From Rhodocollybia butyracea (taxonomy: Eukaryota; Basidiomycota; Agaricomycetes; Agaricales; Omphalotaceae), in contig JADNRY010000013.1 in the NCBI GenBank assembly GCA_015501585.1, forward strand, positions 1 to 64,000: DNA of 64,000 bases, in the 5' to 3' direction. Position numbers and translations under genes: made by a program. Positions within the stretch are counted from its first letter, which is position 1; each line of letters opens with the position of its first letter. Below the pieces are notes generated by a model. It was not told the DNA's origin. It was given only the letters and a program-made list of their open reading frames with translations, and ran no database searches. Shown here piece by piece: positions 1 through 10,933 of the stretch.

Positions 1-86
1 GTACACTTCTGATCGGAGGGTGAGTTTATACTTTATTTATTAGTCTGTGAAACTTGTACTTATGTTTTAAGTATACGTGTTTCACA
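1..86 (+). repeat. Copia LTR remnant, truncated by the window edge
   Basis: These bases match the last part of the 404-bp LTR of the Copia element at 15119-20303. Shared blocks include gtacacttctga, gtgagtttatactttattta and tacgtgtttcaca, with scattered substitutions and a 4-base insertion. The match stops at the LTR end (tttcaca) at base 86. It is a solo LTR or the 3' end of an older, diverged relative of that family. Confidence 0.8.
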
Positions 87-310
87 TCGTTGAGGCAAAT
101 GGGACTGACACTCGCAGTGAGTGGAACCACAACAGTGTGGTGTGGTGATTGAAAACAAGCGATAGATGAACTTGAAGGTTCTGGAGCATGCATGATGTCC
201 TTGCAATAACTACCAGAGATTGTTTTACCAGAAGGAAGTAAGTAGCACCTGAAGATAATAAGTATGCATGCCATCTAAATGGTGGTCAAATATCAAGGTA
301 ATATCACTCT

Positions 311-408
311 GGTACAGAGAGAGAGACGATGGGGTTTATTAGTCCATGTAATACAATCAATGTTAATGATATACAAGTCCACATACCTGGTACAGAGAGA
401 GAGACGAT
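311..408. repeat. Two copies of a 20-bp direct repeat
   Basis: The 20-mer ggtacagagagagagacgat occurs at 311-330 and again at 389-408, in otherwise unremarkable AT-rich DNA. It could be a footprint of a small insertion or tandem slippage. No gene is visible between the LTR remnant and the tRNA. Confidence 0.5.
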
Positions 409-563
409 AGGGGCTTCTCTCTGACCAGGAAGGTAATATTAACTGAAACGGGTAATCAACCCTTATTTGGCTACGGCGCTAAGTCATCGCTCAACATCAA
501 AGCTGTTTCTACTGAAGCTACTGCTCTTTTGTGATTCTATTAGCATCAATACGGAACCAAAAA

Positions 564-609
564 GTCGTCACATGTGCGATTCGACAAAGCCCAACCGCTG
601 TATGCTGAT
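564..609 (-). pseudogene. tRNA-Ser 3'-half relic
   Basis: Read on the minus strand, this segment matches the 3' part of the intact tRNA-Ser at 794-893 (end of intron, 3' anticodon stem, variable arm, acceptor end). About 14 bases are missing across the T-stem and variable arm, and there are point changes. The 5' half is absent, so it cannot fold as a tRNA. Confidence 0.7.
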
Positions 610-793
610 GTCTTTATAAATGCCGATGGGCATTTGACTATAACAGCAATGTTCGAAAGATCGATGTCAATGATAATAGTACTCAGTATTTGCCTTGGTA
701 GTGACTACGCCGGAACATAGCATAACAAAGGCAATACTGATAAGTCGTTGAGAAAAAAAAAGAAGCATCAAAGCACCATAGATAAAAAAATAT

Positions 794-893
794 CGTCACC
801 TGTGCGATTCGAACACACGCGGGCAAAGCCCAACCGCTGAATGCTGACCTAATAGTAGCAGGCGATCCCGTTAGACCACTCCGGCAAAGTGAC
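794..893 (-). tRNA. tRNA-Ser(GCU) with a 17-nt intron
   Basis: On the minus strand all arms can be paired by eye: acceptor GTCACTT/AGGTGAC, D stem CCG/CGG, anticodon stem ATCGC/GCGGT, a long class-II variable arm (GGGC-TTT-GCCC) and T arm GTGTG-TTCGAAT-CGCAC. The anticodon GCT lies at 857-859. The anticodon stem closes only if about 17 nt directly after the base 3' of the anticodon is removed as an intron, the usual position of nuclear tRNA introns. The mature length of about 83 nt suits tRNA-Ser. This copy looks functional, unlike the relics at 564-609, 5086-5113 and 5204-5238. Confidence 0.88.
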
Positions 894-1006
894 ATATATT
901 AACATCTGATTCAAGTAGTACTATATGATACAACAGGACAACATGGTACAGCATGATTGATAGTAAAGGCAAATCATAGCGCGATTTCAAGTAGGCTAGT
1001 GATGCG

Positions 1007-4000
1007 TTAGTTCACGAACAAACTATGGACTCGGAGCAATGTACGCACTGAAACCCAGTTCACCTTGGGGCCACGATCACTGTCCGTCATCTTGGCATAT
1101 TCGTGGATTGTTCGACATTTCTTGGCTTTTTCGCTCCTGGCGGGCCGAGAGAGATGAGCGTCGATGTCCTTGACATAGTCTCTGCATCCATAGCAGTAGT
1201 ATCCATCTTCATGCGAGCGGCTCTTCTTTGACGTCTTTGTTTTCTTTGGTCTCACATCCGGCTCTTCGTCATCCATAATATTGTCAGCAGCGTCCGAGGC
1301 GCGTTTGGTAGGAACGGAGCTTGAAGCCAAGAGTCTCAATCTTCGAACATTGACATGCTTAGCAGATCCAGCGGCGGGTACTCTGTGAGACGAGATCAGG
1401 TGGGTGATAAGATCGAACTTGGTGAAGGTGTGTTCGCCGCATGAGGGAACAGGGCAGAAGTTTTCGGTATCCTCAAGGTTAGAGGTGTGCGTACCGAGGT
1501 GCTTTACAAAAATACGTGTTTCGACATATCTGGGTAACTGTCAGAAAATATGGTGATAATTCGGTAATAAAATGCTCACTGTGTCATGCGTCGTTGCATT
1601 GGTAGAAATTCATCAAAGATACAAAACGGACAAAATGCAGGGGCCAAGGCAACACCAGATACCAGATAGCCGTGGAATTCAGGATGTTTTCCGTTGAAGC
1701 CAGATCCGTGTTCGTATTCAATGTAGCCGTCAATTTCGGTGACGCCTATTGGAAGCATGGCTTTATCTTCTTTTGAACGGAGACTATAGGCTTCGAACAG
1801 CGCTTCATAATGCAATGTATGATGGACTTCATGGACCTGACCGTCGCCAATGTCATCGGAAATCCTAGTTCACTGGTGAGAACAAGCGTGTAGAATGAGA
1901 ATAAGCGACACACCAGATAGCACACATTACGCAGTAACATGTTTCGACCGTTTGCAAAACGTTAATTGCATGGCACTCGGCAAAGTGGGTAGGCCAGTCA
2001 TCGGCTTCTTCTTCGTTACAGGTATTTCGATGTTCCTTCATCCTGCAAACAGCCAATGCGAGCGGTTTCGAGGACAGAACCTGAAGAGCGTTGATATGAA
2101 TCTAGTAACTGTCAGTTCACGTCATTGGGAATGTAAATAAAACTCACGTTAATATGGGTGAGGTATTCCGAGCGAGTGCTGAACACGGTTTGACGAGTCG
2201 CATGCGAACAGCCACCATAGGCGCAACTACGGGGCGTAAACATCTCTGCGAGTCTTTCCGATGCTATTTTCGCCTCCCTTTCGCCGATACACTTGTGTAT
2301 GTGTGAGCCGGGTCGCACTCCAGCACGCAAGTTGGCAGCCCTAAAATGATATGATTTCCAGAAACATAAATAAAGAATGACTAGAAGCTTACGCTAAACT
2401 TTTCTCACACACAGGACAGTTGTTGTCATCGGTTGGTCGTTCGCCCGGATAATACTCCAAACTGAGGACTTGTTCCGGCTGAGAAAGAAGTGAGTTTACG
2501 AGAACAGAAAAGTCGTCTGAAGGAATTTCGCTAGAAAGATTTTGGAGAAGCTCCATGAATCCAGCGGTAAGAGCGGGGTCTTCCTTCTGACGCAAGGTGA
2601 GAAGTGAGGGAGTGTTGACTGAAGACTGTTAAAGCAGCAATGAGGCGGATAAAATTGAGAAAATTTCACAGAGACTAACCTGGCCACTCAGTTCTCGAAC
2701 GTCGGCATCCTTGAAAAATTCCTGGCGAAATTCTTTAATCCTAAATCTAGACTCTCGAACATAGATCAATTCATGTTTCTTTGCCAGCGTCGCTGAATCC
2801 TTCCGATGGGAGGCAATGGCGGTCTCAATTTGTGATTGCAGTGGTTCGTCTGCGCTGGCGAGCTGTAATTGAAGTTCCGTGATCTTTTCGAGTTCCTGGA
2901 AACCAATTAGTAGGAACGTACACAAAAAAACTCACGATGCTACCTCCGCCTTTTCTCGTCGCAGTTGAACAAGCAGTGGTTCTGACAACAGGTCATGCCG
3001 TTGCTGGAGTGAGAGCTTCTTGGGTGCGTGTTGGTCCAGTCGAGCGGAAATCGAAGTAGCCGACTAACAAAAATTGTCAGTTACGTCAATGAGAAAAAAA
3101 AAAAAAAAAAAAAAGCAAATACATACACGCATGTACGCCGTCACGTTTTCCTCTTGATCTCGGCGATTTGCAATGGCAGAAAGATCGGTTGTGAGAGTTC
3201 GAGAGCAATACTTGTCCTGAAAAGAGTCAAAAGGCGGTAGAAAAGAATCCCAACTTCCGATTTTCCAGAAAGACAACCGATTTGGGATCATGGGTCATCA
3301 GCATCTTGCACATATTCTGGCCCAACGCCGCATCGGCTTTGTTCCCCTGAGACCCACGCATGTCATATGGGGTTAAAGGTTCTAATGGAAGGGAAATCAT
3401 AGCATATACTTGAATATTGGTTGAATCGGGACTGACCTTGGAAGCCGGCAGCGATAGAGAGTTTCCTAAGGAGATGCATATACCTATCATACTTGAGAGC
3501 CTTCAAGTTTGATATTTTGAAGCCATCCAACGTCTTAACCTCTGCCCTGAGGACGACCTGTTCCTTTACTTCGTCGCGTAACTGTAATTTGAACATATTT
3601 TTTGGTGGGATCCCGGGAGACATGATCTCTTCGATACACTGAACGTTTTTGAAGATGTTATCCTCGAAAGCGAGATGCATAAGGGGAAGAATGGCGCAGG
3701 TAAGACGATCGTTCTTGTTGAGGTCAGGGTGGAAAAGGAGATCTTGGAAAATGGCGTCGTTGGTGCGATGGCCCTTGATAAGAGTAGAACGAATCTGAAC
3801 TAAGAGCCAGGGATGGTAGGGATCATCCGAGTTTGGAATGACATGGAAAGTGAAATTTCCCCATTTCAGCGCTTCATTTGAGTCAACGTAGCATTTGGAC
3901 TCGACGACAGCGCCAGGACGAGAAGCAGATGCGGTAGAAAACAAGATCAAAAAAGCAAGTTGACTTCGCATGCGGTTTGTTCGGAAGATTCCACGGGACG

Positions 4001-4585
4001 AATAAACAGTTTCGCAGATAATTTGAAGGCACCGTGGCTCGATGGATTTCATGGCACGTCTACCAGTGGAGAGAGGAACGACTTTCAACAGGTCTTCAGA
4101 ACTGACAAAGGCCCAAATCTGGTTCCGAAGTTCTTTTGGTACAACCGAACCAGCGTATCGCGGCCAGAGAGCAAGAAATGTTGTCATATAGGACTTTAGA
4201 GATTTGAGACGAATGTAAGCCGAAGATTTTCCTTGAAGTGCGGATGCTAGGTATAATGCGAAGCCTTTGATATACTCTATACAAAAATGAGCTTTTTTTT
4301 TTTAGGTTGAAAAGGTAGTTACGCACTGAGTGGTGGTATTTGCGAGCCAATCACTACTTCAGAATGTGCTTCCCTTCCTTTAGCTTTCTCTTCTTCAGCA
4401 TAATCCTTGTAGTGTCGCTTCACGTTGTTGTGATGCTGTTGAGTGGGTGCAGCGATTTGGCGGTAATGAAACGTGTCCAAGTCTTGATCGTGTAAAGCGC
4501 GTAGGTTTTCATTTTCGTTGAGACGCTCCTTCAGAATCTCGGCATTTGAACGTTTAGAGGAAGTTCTGAGGCCGGATAGTGCCAT
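1007..4585 (-). CDS. DUF3435-domain tyrosine recombinase-like protein with C-terminal zinc fingers
   Basis: This multi-exon gene encodes a protein of roughly 900-1000 residues. I read the first exons as 4585-4327, 4276-3437, 3381-3278, 3216-3127, 3063-2944, 2895-2680 and 2625-2393; further exons run to the TAA at 1007-1009. Frame is continuous across these junctions. Residues about 120-430 resemble DUF3435, the fungal family that includes the captain recombinases of Starship giant transposons. The active-site pattern appears complete: Arg in SRPGA (about 206), Tyr-x-x-Arg in YDMR (about 372-375), His in MTHD (about 397) and a candidate nucleophile Tyr in DKYCS (about 404). The distal exons carry Cys/His pairs (CPVC, CAYGGC, FCPFC, YCYGC) resembling C2H2 fingers. 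The protein would cut and rejoin DNA, but mobility of the locus is not shown. tRNA-Ser relics and a hairpin-bearing tandem repeat lie nearby. The His-Tyr spacing depends on the exon 3/4 junction I chose. Confidence 0.75.
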
Positions 4586-4739
4586 GATGGTGGAGGAAGG
4601 GCAAATAGATGGGCGCTTACACACCAAATTCGTACACTAGATTGGCCGAAAACGTGACTTGAGATACGAATGTTCTGAAATTGTCACAAAAAAGAAATGG
4701 CCGAGGTGGACAGACAGAATCGAAATGTGGATGTAGTTT

Positions 4740-5070
4740 GGTCTGCGGAAGTATTTTGATCGGGCTACGCCCGCCCATTGTCGCGACTGGCGTCGCTCCC
4801 ATTCATGGACCGCTGCGCGGAAAATACTGGTCGCAACTAGCGTCGCTCCGTTCTCTACCGCGTCATCACCTACCCCCGAAATAACCGCTTCGCGGTTATT
4901 TCGGGGGTATGGTCTGCGGAAGTATTTTGATCGGGCTACGCCCGCCCATTGTCGCGACTGGCGTCGCTCCATTCATGGACCGCTGCACTGGTCGCGACTA
5001 GCGTCGCTCCGTTCTCTACCGCGTCATCACCTACCCCCGAAATAACCGCTTCGCGGTTATTTCGGGAGTA
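4740..5070. repeat. 171-bp tandem duplication, each unit ending in a long perfect palindrome
   Basis: A unit starting with ggtctgcggaagtattttga at 4740 repeats at 4911, with a small deletion in the second copy. Each unit ends in a hairpin: 4871-4909 is an 18-bp perfect stem around a TTC loop, and 5032-5070 is the same with one mismatch. Smaller palindromes such as CGGGC-TAC-GCCCG (4761-4773) recur in each unit. The block lies just upstream of the DUF3435 start codon. It could be a terminal structure of a mobile element or debris of a hairpin-rich family. Confidence 0.8.
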
Positions 5071-5085
5071 GGCGCTGACAGAGGT

Positions 5086-5113
5086 GATCCCGTTAACCAC
5101 TCCGGCAAAGTGA
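5086..5113 (-). pseudogene. tRNA-Ser 5'-half relic
   Basis: The minus strand carries the acceptor 5' strand and D arm of tRNA-Ser (GTCACTTTGCCGG, then a D loop with GGTTAAC and CGGGATC), but the anticodon arm and 3' half are missing. It differs from the intact copy in the D loop. It lies immediately right of the hairpin tandem repeat. Confidence 0.65.
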
Positions 5114-5203
5114 CCACAAGTATAAGTAGAGCAAGAACTTGAAGTTTAGTGGGCATCATCGATCAAAAAATTGCTGACGGGGATTTTTCTAGATTTTGAT
5201 CTG

Positions 5204-5238
5204 GGACAGGTCCCATTAACCACTCCGGCAAAGCTACC
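5204..5238 (-). pseudogene. second tRNA-Ser 5'-half relic
   Basis: A further tRNA-Ser 5' half (TTTGCCGGAGTGGTTAAT and neighbours on the minus strand) with a mutated acceptor end. Its flank (agtataag, gcgagcaag) resembles the flank of the relic at 5086-5113, so the two probably arose by local duplication. Confidence 0.55.
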
Positions 5239-5560
5239 ATGCTAGAAGCAAGTATAAGCAGGTATAGGCACTATATAAGCGAGCAAGATAGTTTAGAAGA
5301 AGTTACAGCCGCCATTTGATCGATGATCGGGGACGATCGACGTAGTTTTCAATCGCAACTCCAGGCTCCAAACTATCTCGTACGTGATGCTCAGATACAT
5401 AACACTGGCAGTCCAGTTGCTGATAAGAGTCGAGAGGCCACTGGCAGAAATTATTGAACAGGAAAATTCGTAGGAAGGGGTAAAATTATACAAATTATAC
5501 AAACTTATTTTATGCATACCCGCAAGAAACCAAAAAAAAAAACGAACGAGAGACCAATTA
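5239..5560. other. intergenic, no gene seen
   Basis: This short AT-rich spacer lies between the tRNA relics and the stop codon of the carboxylesterase gene. It should contain that gene's 3' UTR. I see nothing else I can support. Confidence 0.5.
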
Positions 5561-7660
5561 TCAAAGCCCTAATGCGGCCTGCACTTCAGTTACTAATCCC
5601 TGAAAAAAGGTGATTTTAGGACAGAGCGCATCAATAACTGCCGACTCCGTGAACGTCCAGCCCGTTTGATTTTGGGAATTCCCCAAAGCCGCAATAACGC
5701 CTTGTTCACTACCATTGTATGCAGGCCAACCCAACAATGGCAACGCATTTGCGGGATCCCGAGCAAAAGCTACCCAGAGCTGTTGTATCGATTTTGAGAG
5801 GGAGATCTCAATGGGGGTGGATGGGATATGGGTAGACTCGGTGCTTAGGTTGTATGTGCCGAATACTAGTGGGATTTCCGAGGTATGGTAAGCGCGTAAT
5901 TGAGGGAACGGGGAGATGTTGGGAAAAATTGCTGAAAAGGAGGCATAAGGCGTTTTATAGCGATAGATAGGTAGGGTACTGGCTTACCTTGATATTCGTA
6001 GCGAAATACGGGACTGTTAGCTGCTGCGCGGAGATTGGTGCCTTCAGCTGTTGCACATGTAGTTCCCTGTCCGAAAATGAGATTTGTACACTTGCTTGAG
6101 TGTATGCTATGATACATACCATAGCGAAGATAGAGGAAAGAATATCAAGTGCGGGCTGGATCGTTGCTCCTACCAATAGCAGCTCCTCCAAGACAATGAA
6201 TATATCGCCCTCATTTGCGGTGGTTCCAGCGAGCAATGGAACTTTCAAAAAGTTACCGGCCGTGGCTCTTGCCTGTGTGTCGGCGAACACAGTAACACCT
6301 AGTACAGGGAGAAATTAACATCCAGATAGATGCTGCGACAGAAGAGATTCGTGGTAGTACCATCGAGAACAACGGAGAAAGAAGACTCGGTGTTGCTGAC
6401 AGCTGTAGCGAGGTCAGTCGTACTGACGTTTTGCATACAGGAGAATTGAGCGGAATCGGTGGCTAATGCACACGATATCAGAAACTACAACCTGCCGTCG
6501 GTAAAGAGCCACGCACTGTTCCCACATCCAACAGCGGAAGCAACCACGTTCCAAGCGATATCATCGAGGATCGGGCCACCCTTTGCAACGACCGAAACAT
6601 CCAAGAGTCTGAAAAGTTAAAAACTTAGGAGTCGGGCTTGAATTCGACGAAACTAGGCAACAACGACGTACGTCCCAGATTGCTCTATCACGCCCTTGAC
6701 GATGGTGTCGTTTGGGTGTGAATAGGTGTATGCGTCTGCCAGCTGGGCGCCAGCACTTTGGCCAAAGATCGTGATCCTCTCTGGATCACCACCGAAGGAT
6801 GCGATATTCTGAGATACCCATTGGATAGCAGCATCGACGTCTAAGAAGCCGAAGTTTTGGGGTTGTCCGGTTCCGTTGAGTTGAGGCGCATTTGGCTGGC
6901 CAAAGATGTTGGTGCGGTAGTTGAATGATACGAGGGTGATGTCGTCATTGTCCTGTACGACTAGTCGTGATAGTTAGCTTTTGGATAATACTTACTCGTT
7001 GGAATGAACCCACAGTTTAATCCGTTATATTGAGGGGTGTTACTCTGTCGTAGTAAAAGCATGTCGATTCAAGTCAAAACAGATTTTACTTAAGATACCC
7101 ACTGTACCAAATGATAGTTCACCACCGTATATCCATACTGGATAGAAGCTAAATATGAGAACTGATTCAACCGCCTCATTCGCATTCCACATACCCAAAA
7201 CAGCAGTCGATTGGGCACGATTTGTGCTGGGAGCCCAGACATTGATATTAAGACACTTTTCAGACTCTGGAACGAGAATTTGATCATCCGAGAGACCACC
7301 CCACGAAAGGCGGTAGAATTCAATATTTTGGTTGTTTAGCTGCTGGGGGCAGCTATCGCCAAACGACGAAGCGTTGAATGTTTCTGTGCGATTGGGGGGA
7401 GCGGTGGGAGCTTCCCAGCGGTTGGCTGCGGCATATGGAATACCTAGGAATTGGCGCACATTGGGAGCTGGGGAAGTGCCCATGACGGGTCCTTGTTGGG
7501 TTTGTATCGTCAGTCCATCAGAGGAGGATTCATTTTGTGCTGTAGTTAGGGATGGAAAATATGCATGACCTGAAATAGGTATAGCACGGCGGTTCTGTTC
7601 TATGTTTTCAACATGGGCTAAAGCCAAGATACTCGTTGTAAGGGTTTTAAGAAAGACCAT
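5561..7660 (-). CDS. secreted type-B carboxylesterase / lipase
   Basis: An alpha/beta-hydrolase of the carboxylesterase type-B (cholinesterase-like) family, predicted to hydrolyse carboxylic esters outside the cell. The first exon, 7660-7195, starts with a hydrophobic signal segment (MVFLKTLTTSILALA) and contains the family signatures FLGIPYA and CLNINVWAP. The next exon begins at 7137 with VWIYGGE (oxyanion-hole region). The nucleophile elbow GQSAG lies near 6745, the acidic residue in the TANEGD segment near 6215, and the histidine in RAYHTSE near 5885, so all three catalytic residues are present. At least six short introns interrupt it. The last exon (about 5870-5561) ends in a TGA at 5561-5563. 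Several N-x-S/T sites fit a secreted glycoprotein. Substrate cannot be told from sequence. Confidence 0.85.
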
Positions 7661-7734
7661 GAGGTGGGGGCGAACTGAAAGGAAGGAATGAAGTGAATTA
7701 CTCGGCACGGTCTCGGACGCCGAATACCAGGCCT

Positions 7735-7743
7735 CTTTATATG
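7735..7743 (-). promoter_or_regulatory. TATA box of the carboxylesterase gene
   Basis: The minus strand reads CATATAAAG about 75 nt upstream of the esterase ATG at 7660, a plausible distance for a fungal TATA box. The rest of 7661-8076 is spacer holding this promoter and the 3' UTR of the gene upstream. Confidence 0.45.
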
Positions 7744-8076
7744 AAACAAACGCACTTGCTGGAAAAACAATGATATTGGCATTCAATTCTGAGGCAAAAG
7801 ATGACCGGACGTATACTCAAACGATGGATTGGATGAACTGATCGTAACACGACTTCAACCTTGAGCGCATTACTGGCAGTACCTTGGGCGCGTTACTGTC
7901 GGTATCCGAGAGACGGATTGCGCGCGTCCCGACAATGAGCAAAAGCTGTACGATGGTGCACTGCAGTTAAGAATGAATACCATGCGTATTAAAGATTATG
8001 TTTGAACAATGGCGTTTAAACGACGAAAATACAAGTGAATAATCATGAATAGTCCGTATGAATCATCAAAGCAGGT

Positions 8077-8748
8077 TTAGAAAACAATATCGAAGAGCTG
8101 GAGCTCGGAGCCCTCGCAGCTACCCACGATTAGAGGAAGACCGCTGACATCGGGTTTGACGATCCTAACGCAAGCATTGACAAAGGGGCCGAGAGGAGAG
8201 ACAGTGCAGGATGAGCCAGCAGATTGTCCAGGTGTAGTATCGGAACCACAGCTCTGGCAGGTAATGTCGAAGAGTTGGAATCTATATGGAACAGATTAGT
8301 ACTCAGTCTAAGATAAGCGGGCAGATCACTAACCCTTGATCAAAGTCAACAGAAGTTGTGTTGAAAGTGAGGCTACCAGCAGTAGAACTATCAACGAATA
8401 ACGCATGGTTGTTAACATCGCTGTTAAAAGTTTAGTCAGCCATCGAATCATCGTCTAACCAGGAGAAAAAGTAACGTACTTGATAACGAAACTAGTGGGA
8501 AACTGTCCACTCTGCGCAACATGAAAGTTGGGGGAGTCTCCGTCGAAAGACAGCGCAGACAGAACGTCACCAACGGTTGGCGTGGGGTTCGCGTCTCCCC
8601 ACTTCAAGGTGCCATCTGCGGAGCTAACAATCGATACTGCGGCGCCCTGGGCATTGGGAGTACAGGTAGAGCGACCGAGTGGGGTAGCCGATACGCTGAT
8701 GCTGCAGAGAGCGAGCACGAGAGAGACAGCGGGCAAGAGTGTGAACAT
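8077..8748 (-). CDS. small secreted protein, 186 aa, unknown function
   Basis: Three exons (8748-8480, 8420-8334, 8281-8077) join in frame to 561 nt; introns of 59 and 52 nt have GT-AG ends. The start is the only ATG giving a strong signal peptide (MFTLLPAVSLVLALCSISVSA, likely cleaved near residue 21). The mature part has few cysteines, including a CQSCG pair in the third exon, and a repeated QLFDI motif: one copy opens exon 3 and a second ends the protein (LQLFDIVF). Similar small secreted proteins, sometimes resembling ricin-B-like or beta-trefoil folds, are common in agaricomycetes, but I cannot assign a family. Stop TAA is at 8077-8079. Confidence 0.75.
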
Positions 8749-8855
8749 GATGTTTCGTGAAGACTGGGGGAGGAGAGGATAAAGTGGGTGATTGGGTGGA
8801 TGATTGCGCTGTGTTTGAGCAGCTAACCTGGGGATGTCCTAGAAAATATTCAAGG

Positions 8856-8864
8856 CTTTTATAC
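8856..8864 (-). promoter_or_regulatory. TATA box of the small secreted protein gene
   Basis: The minus strand reads GTATAAAAG about 110 nt upstream of the ATG at 8748, a near-canonical TATA element in the expected window. Confidence 0.5.
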
Positions 8865-8867
8865 ATC

Positions 8868-9569
8868 TTGGAGGAGGGACCAAGTGGCCGCTGAAATTTC
8901 GAAACGTCGCGATCCTGGATCAAAAAAAATTACGGCCATTTGAAAACGGCGAGCTTGGCGGCGAAAATACTCCTTTAATATTACGATAGAGCACTGGATG
9001 CGTACGAATTCCATTAGGTCTGGATTATGAGCGTTTGGACGAGGTTGGTGCACTTTATGCGAGCAATAGTGAGGATAAGAAAAGAAAAGAAAGTTGAACG
9101 GGCCGCGCCCTACCGAGTCACAATTGTTACAGCTGTCACAGTTACCTTTCAGTATCTTTCATACCTCGAGTTCAAGCTCGAGTTTCTTCGCTAAAGGCTC
9201 GGATTAAGCAGAGACAAATGGGAATAATGGCTGTATAATACGGTCAGGCAAAGGTTTAGCTGTGCGTTCTGACGCGAACGGTGGCAAGTAGTCCGCCCAA
9301 TGATATCAGTTATTTCGAGCTAACCATTTTTCTTAAGCGCATTGAAACAAACAGAGGTCCGATGTTTGAAGTATACTTTGAATCTACCGCTTAAAAGTTA
9401 ACACGGTCTTACCAAACTCCGGTCTACCTGCGTTTCACGAGAGGTAACTCGGGCTTCTGGCCAAAGGTCGCTCTAGGAAGCCCATTACTACAAGATGTAC
9501 ACTGCAACTCCCACAAGTTTTGGCTGAAGCACCGCATTTTTTGAAGCTCAAGACCGCGTCTTCAAACCG
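8868..9569. other. intergenic, no gene supported
   Basis: Short ORFs on both strands lack splice context or recognisable domains. Nothing further is seen before the duplicated segment that begins near 9570. Confidence 0.4.
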
Positions 9570-10300
9570 ATCCCGTTGTTTCCTTCTGATGTGACCACCG
9601 CCTCCAACGGAGTGCTTTCCGCCACTCTTCGTCTCCCCTCCTGTTCTGCCCACCTTATATTCACCGGACTCTGACCCTCGTCGGATTTCAAAGCTTAATA
9701 TGACAAAATCAACGGCGATTCGGAAGAGAATACAAGAGATTGTTTACGGAACAACGAGGTGACAACCGCAATGCAGATACGAAGGATTTGGGACAATAGC
9801 TCGCGAAATGGGTTCTGTTTCTACATTTTGGGGTGGAAGTGTAACAGCGCGTTGATCTCTGCTTGCAGAGGATGGTGTGGTATCATTTTCACTCTCCGAC
9901 AAACGGTGTACTTCAAGTTGTCGAAGCAATTGCGAATTGCACAGTAGGTACTGCCTCGGACGTACGGAAGCAAGCCACGCCAGAATACCCTCATGGCTCT
10001 AGAACTGAATACAATTTTCCATTCTTTTCCATTGCGAGAGCAAGAGGCGCACACATCGGTCGCAGTGCCTGTCCAACTCATCAGGAATCACAACCATCCG
10101 CTTCGTCTACCTTCCAGTGACTCCGAGTCATATCGCGTGGGCGTCTGCTGCTTCTACCTTATTCTTATCTGTGATTCATGAATGCCGCATTTCGACCAAT
10201 AACGATCTTCGCTGCGTGGTACGGCCGTGACGTAGCTTCGTATGATCACTGGAGTGCTACGGCGTTACCTGGTTCCGAGGTCGTTTTTCTTCGTAACCGA
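9570..10300 (+). pseudogene. broken paralogue of the membrane-protein gene at 14430-15097 with its upstream DNA
   Basis: Segments match the 13.67-15.0 kb region in order: ccaccgcctccaacgg (9595 and 13680), an upstream block with cttcaagttg near 9907 against cttgaagttg near 14290, a start-codon region near 9992 against 14430, and tgccgcatttcgacc near 10183 against 14938. About 400 bp of the middle coding region is missing and the frame is not kept. The tail near 10259-10297 (gttacctggttccgagg) instead matches DNA beyond the Copia insertion near 20372, showing where that 3' flank was before the transposon landed. Confidence 0.65.
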
Positions 10301-10933
10301 GAGGTACATAGTTTTATATAAACAGCGGGGCGAAGATTATTCTTCTTGGTAGGAAAACGTGGTCACTGGCTTTCGTGACCATTTTTTAAGAACTTGATAG
10401 GCAACCGGCATGAAACCCACAGTCCAAACTATCTCGTATCGCCTCTTCGTCGGTATGTTTAGATGTTCGAATTCGTTCGTCAGGCTTATAACATTTTTGT
10501 CTGGCTTAGGTCAACTTTTTCAATCTGTAAACGCCCTGGTTCAAATTCGTATCGTACACCTCTTCCCCCAACATAGTTCTGCCCGCTGGATAATTAGGGT
10601 ACCGAAACTCGGTTTCTGAATTTCGAGGTATTTCAGTGTCATTTCTCGCGATAAATTCGGTCTCAAGAAGAAGTAGGGACATGTTGCAGCCTTAGTTGCG
10701 CTGGATTTGTACAAATTGTTGATTCAAGGTGCGAGTGAATAATTGTATAAACAAGGTATGTACAAATGTTATCACCTGAAAACCTATAATTAAAGCGGAG
10801 ACGACCAATTCCAAAACTTGATAGGTTAAAAAGAATGATCCCGGCAAGTTTCATCTGCAGAATCACGTCTCTACATTGACATTGGTGGAAGTTGCCTGGG
10901 GAACAGCGGTATTGACGACCTGACTGAGCCAAA
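10301..10933. other. intergenic, no gene supported
   Basis: No recognisable coding segment is seen. It contains the 3' UTR of the seven-helix gene that ends at 10934. Short ORFs here are not supported by splice sites or similarity. Confidence 0.4.

Noticed and set aside
5086..5113. A functional second tRNA-Ser
   Set aside because: Only acceptor 5' strand and D arm are present; the anticodon and T arms cannot be formed.
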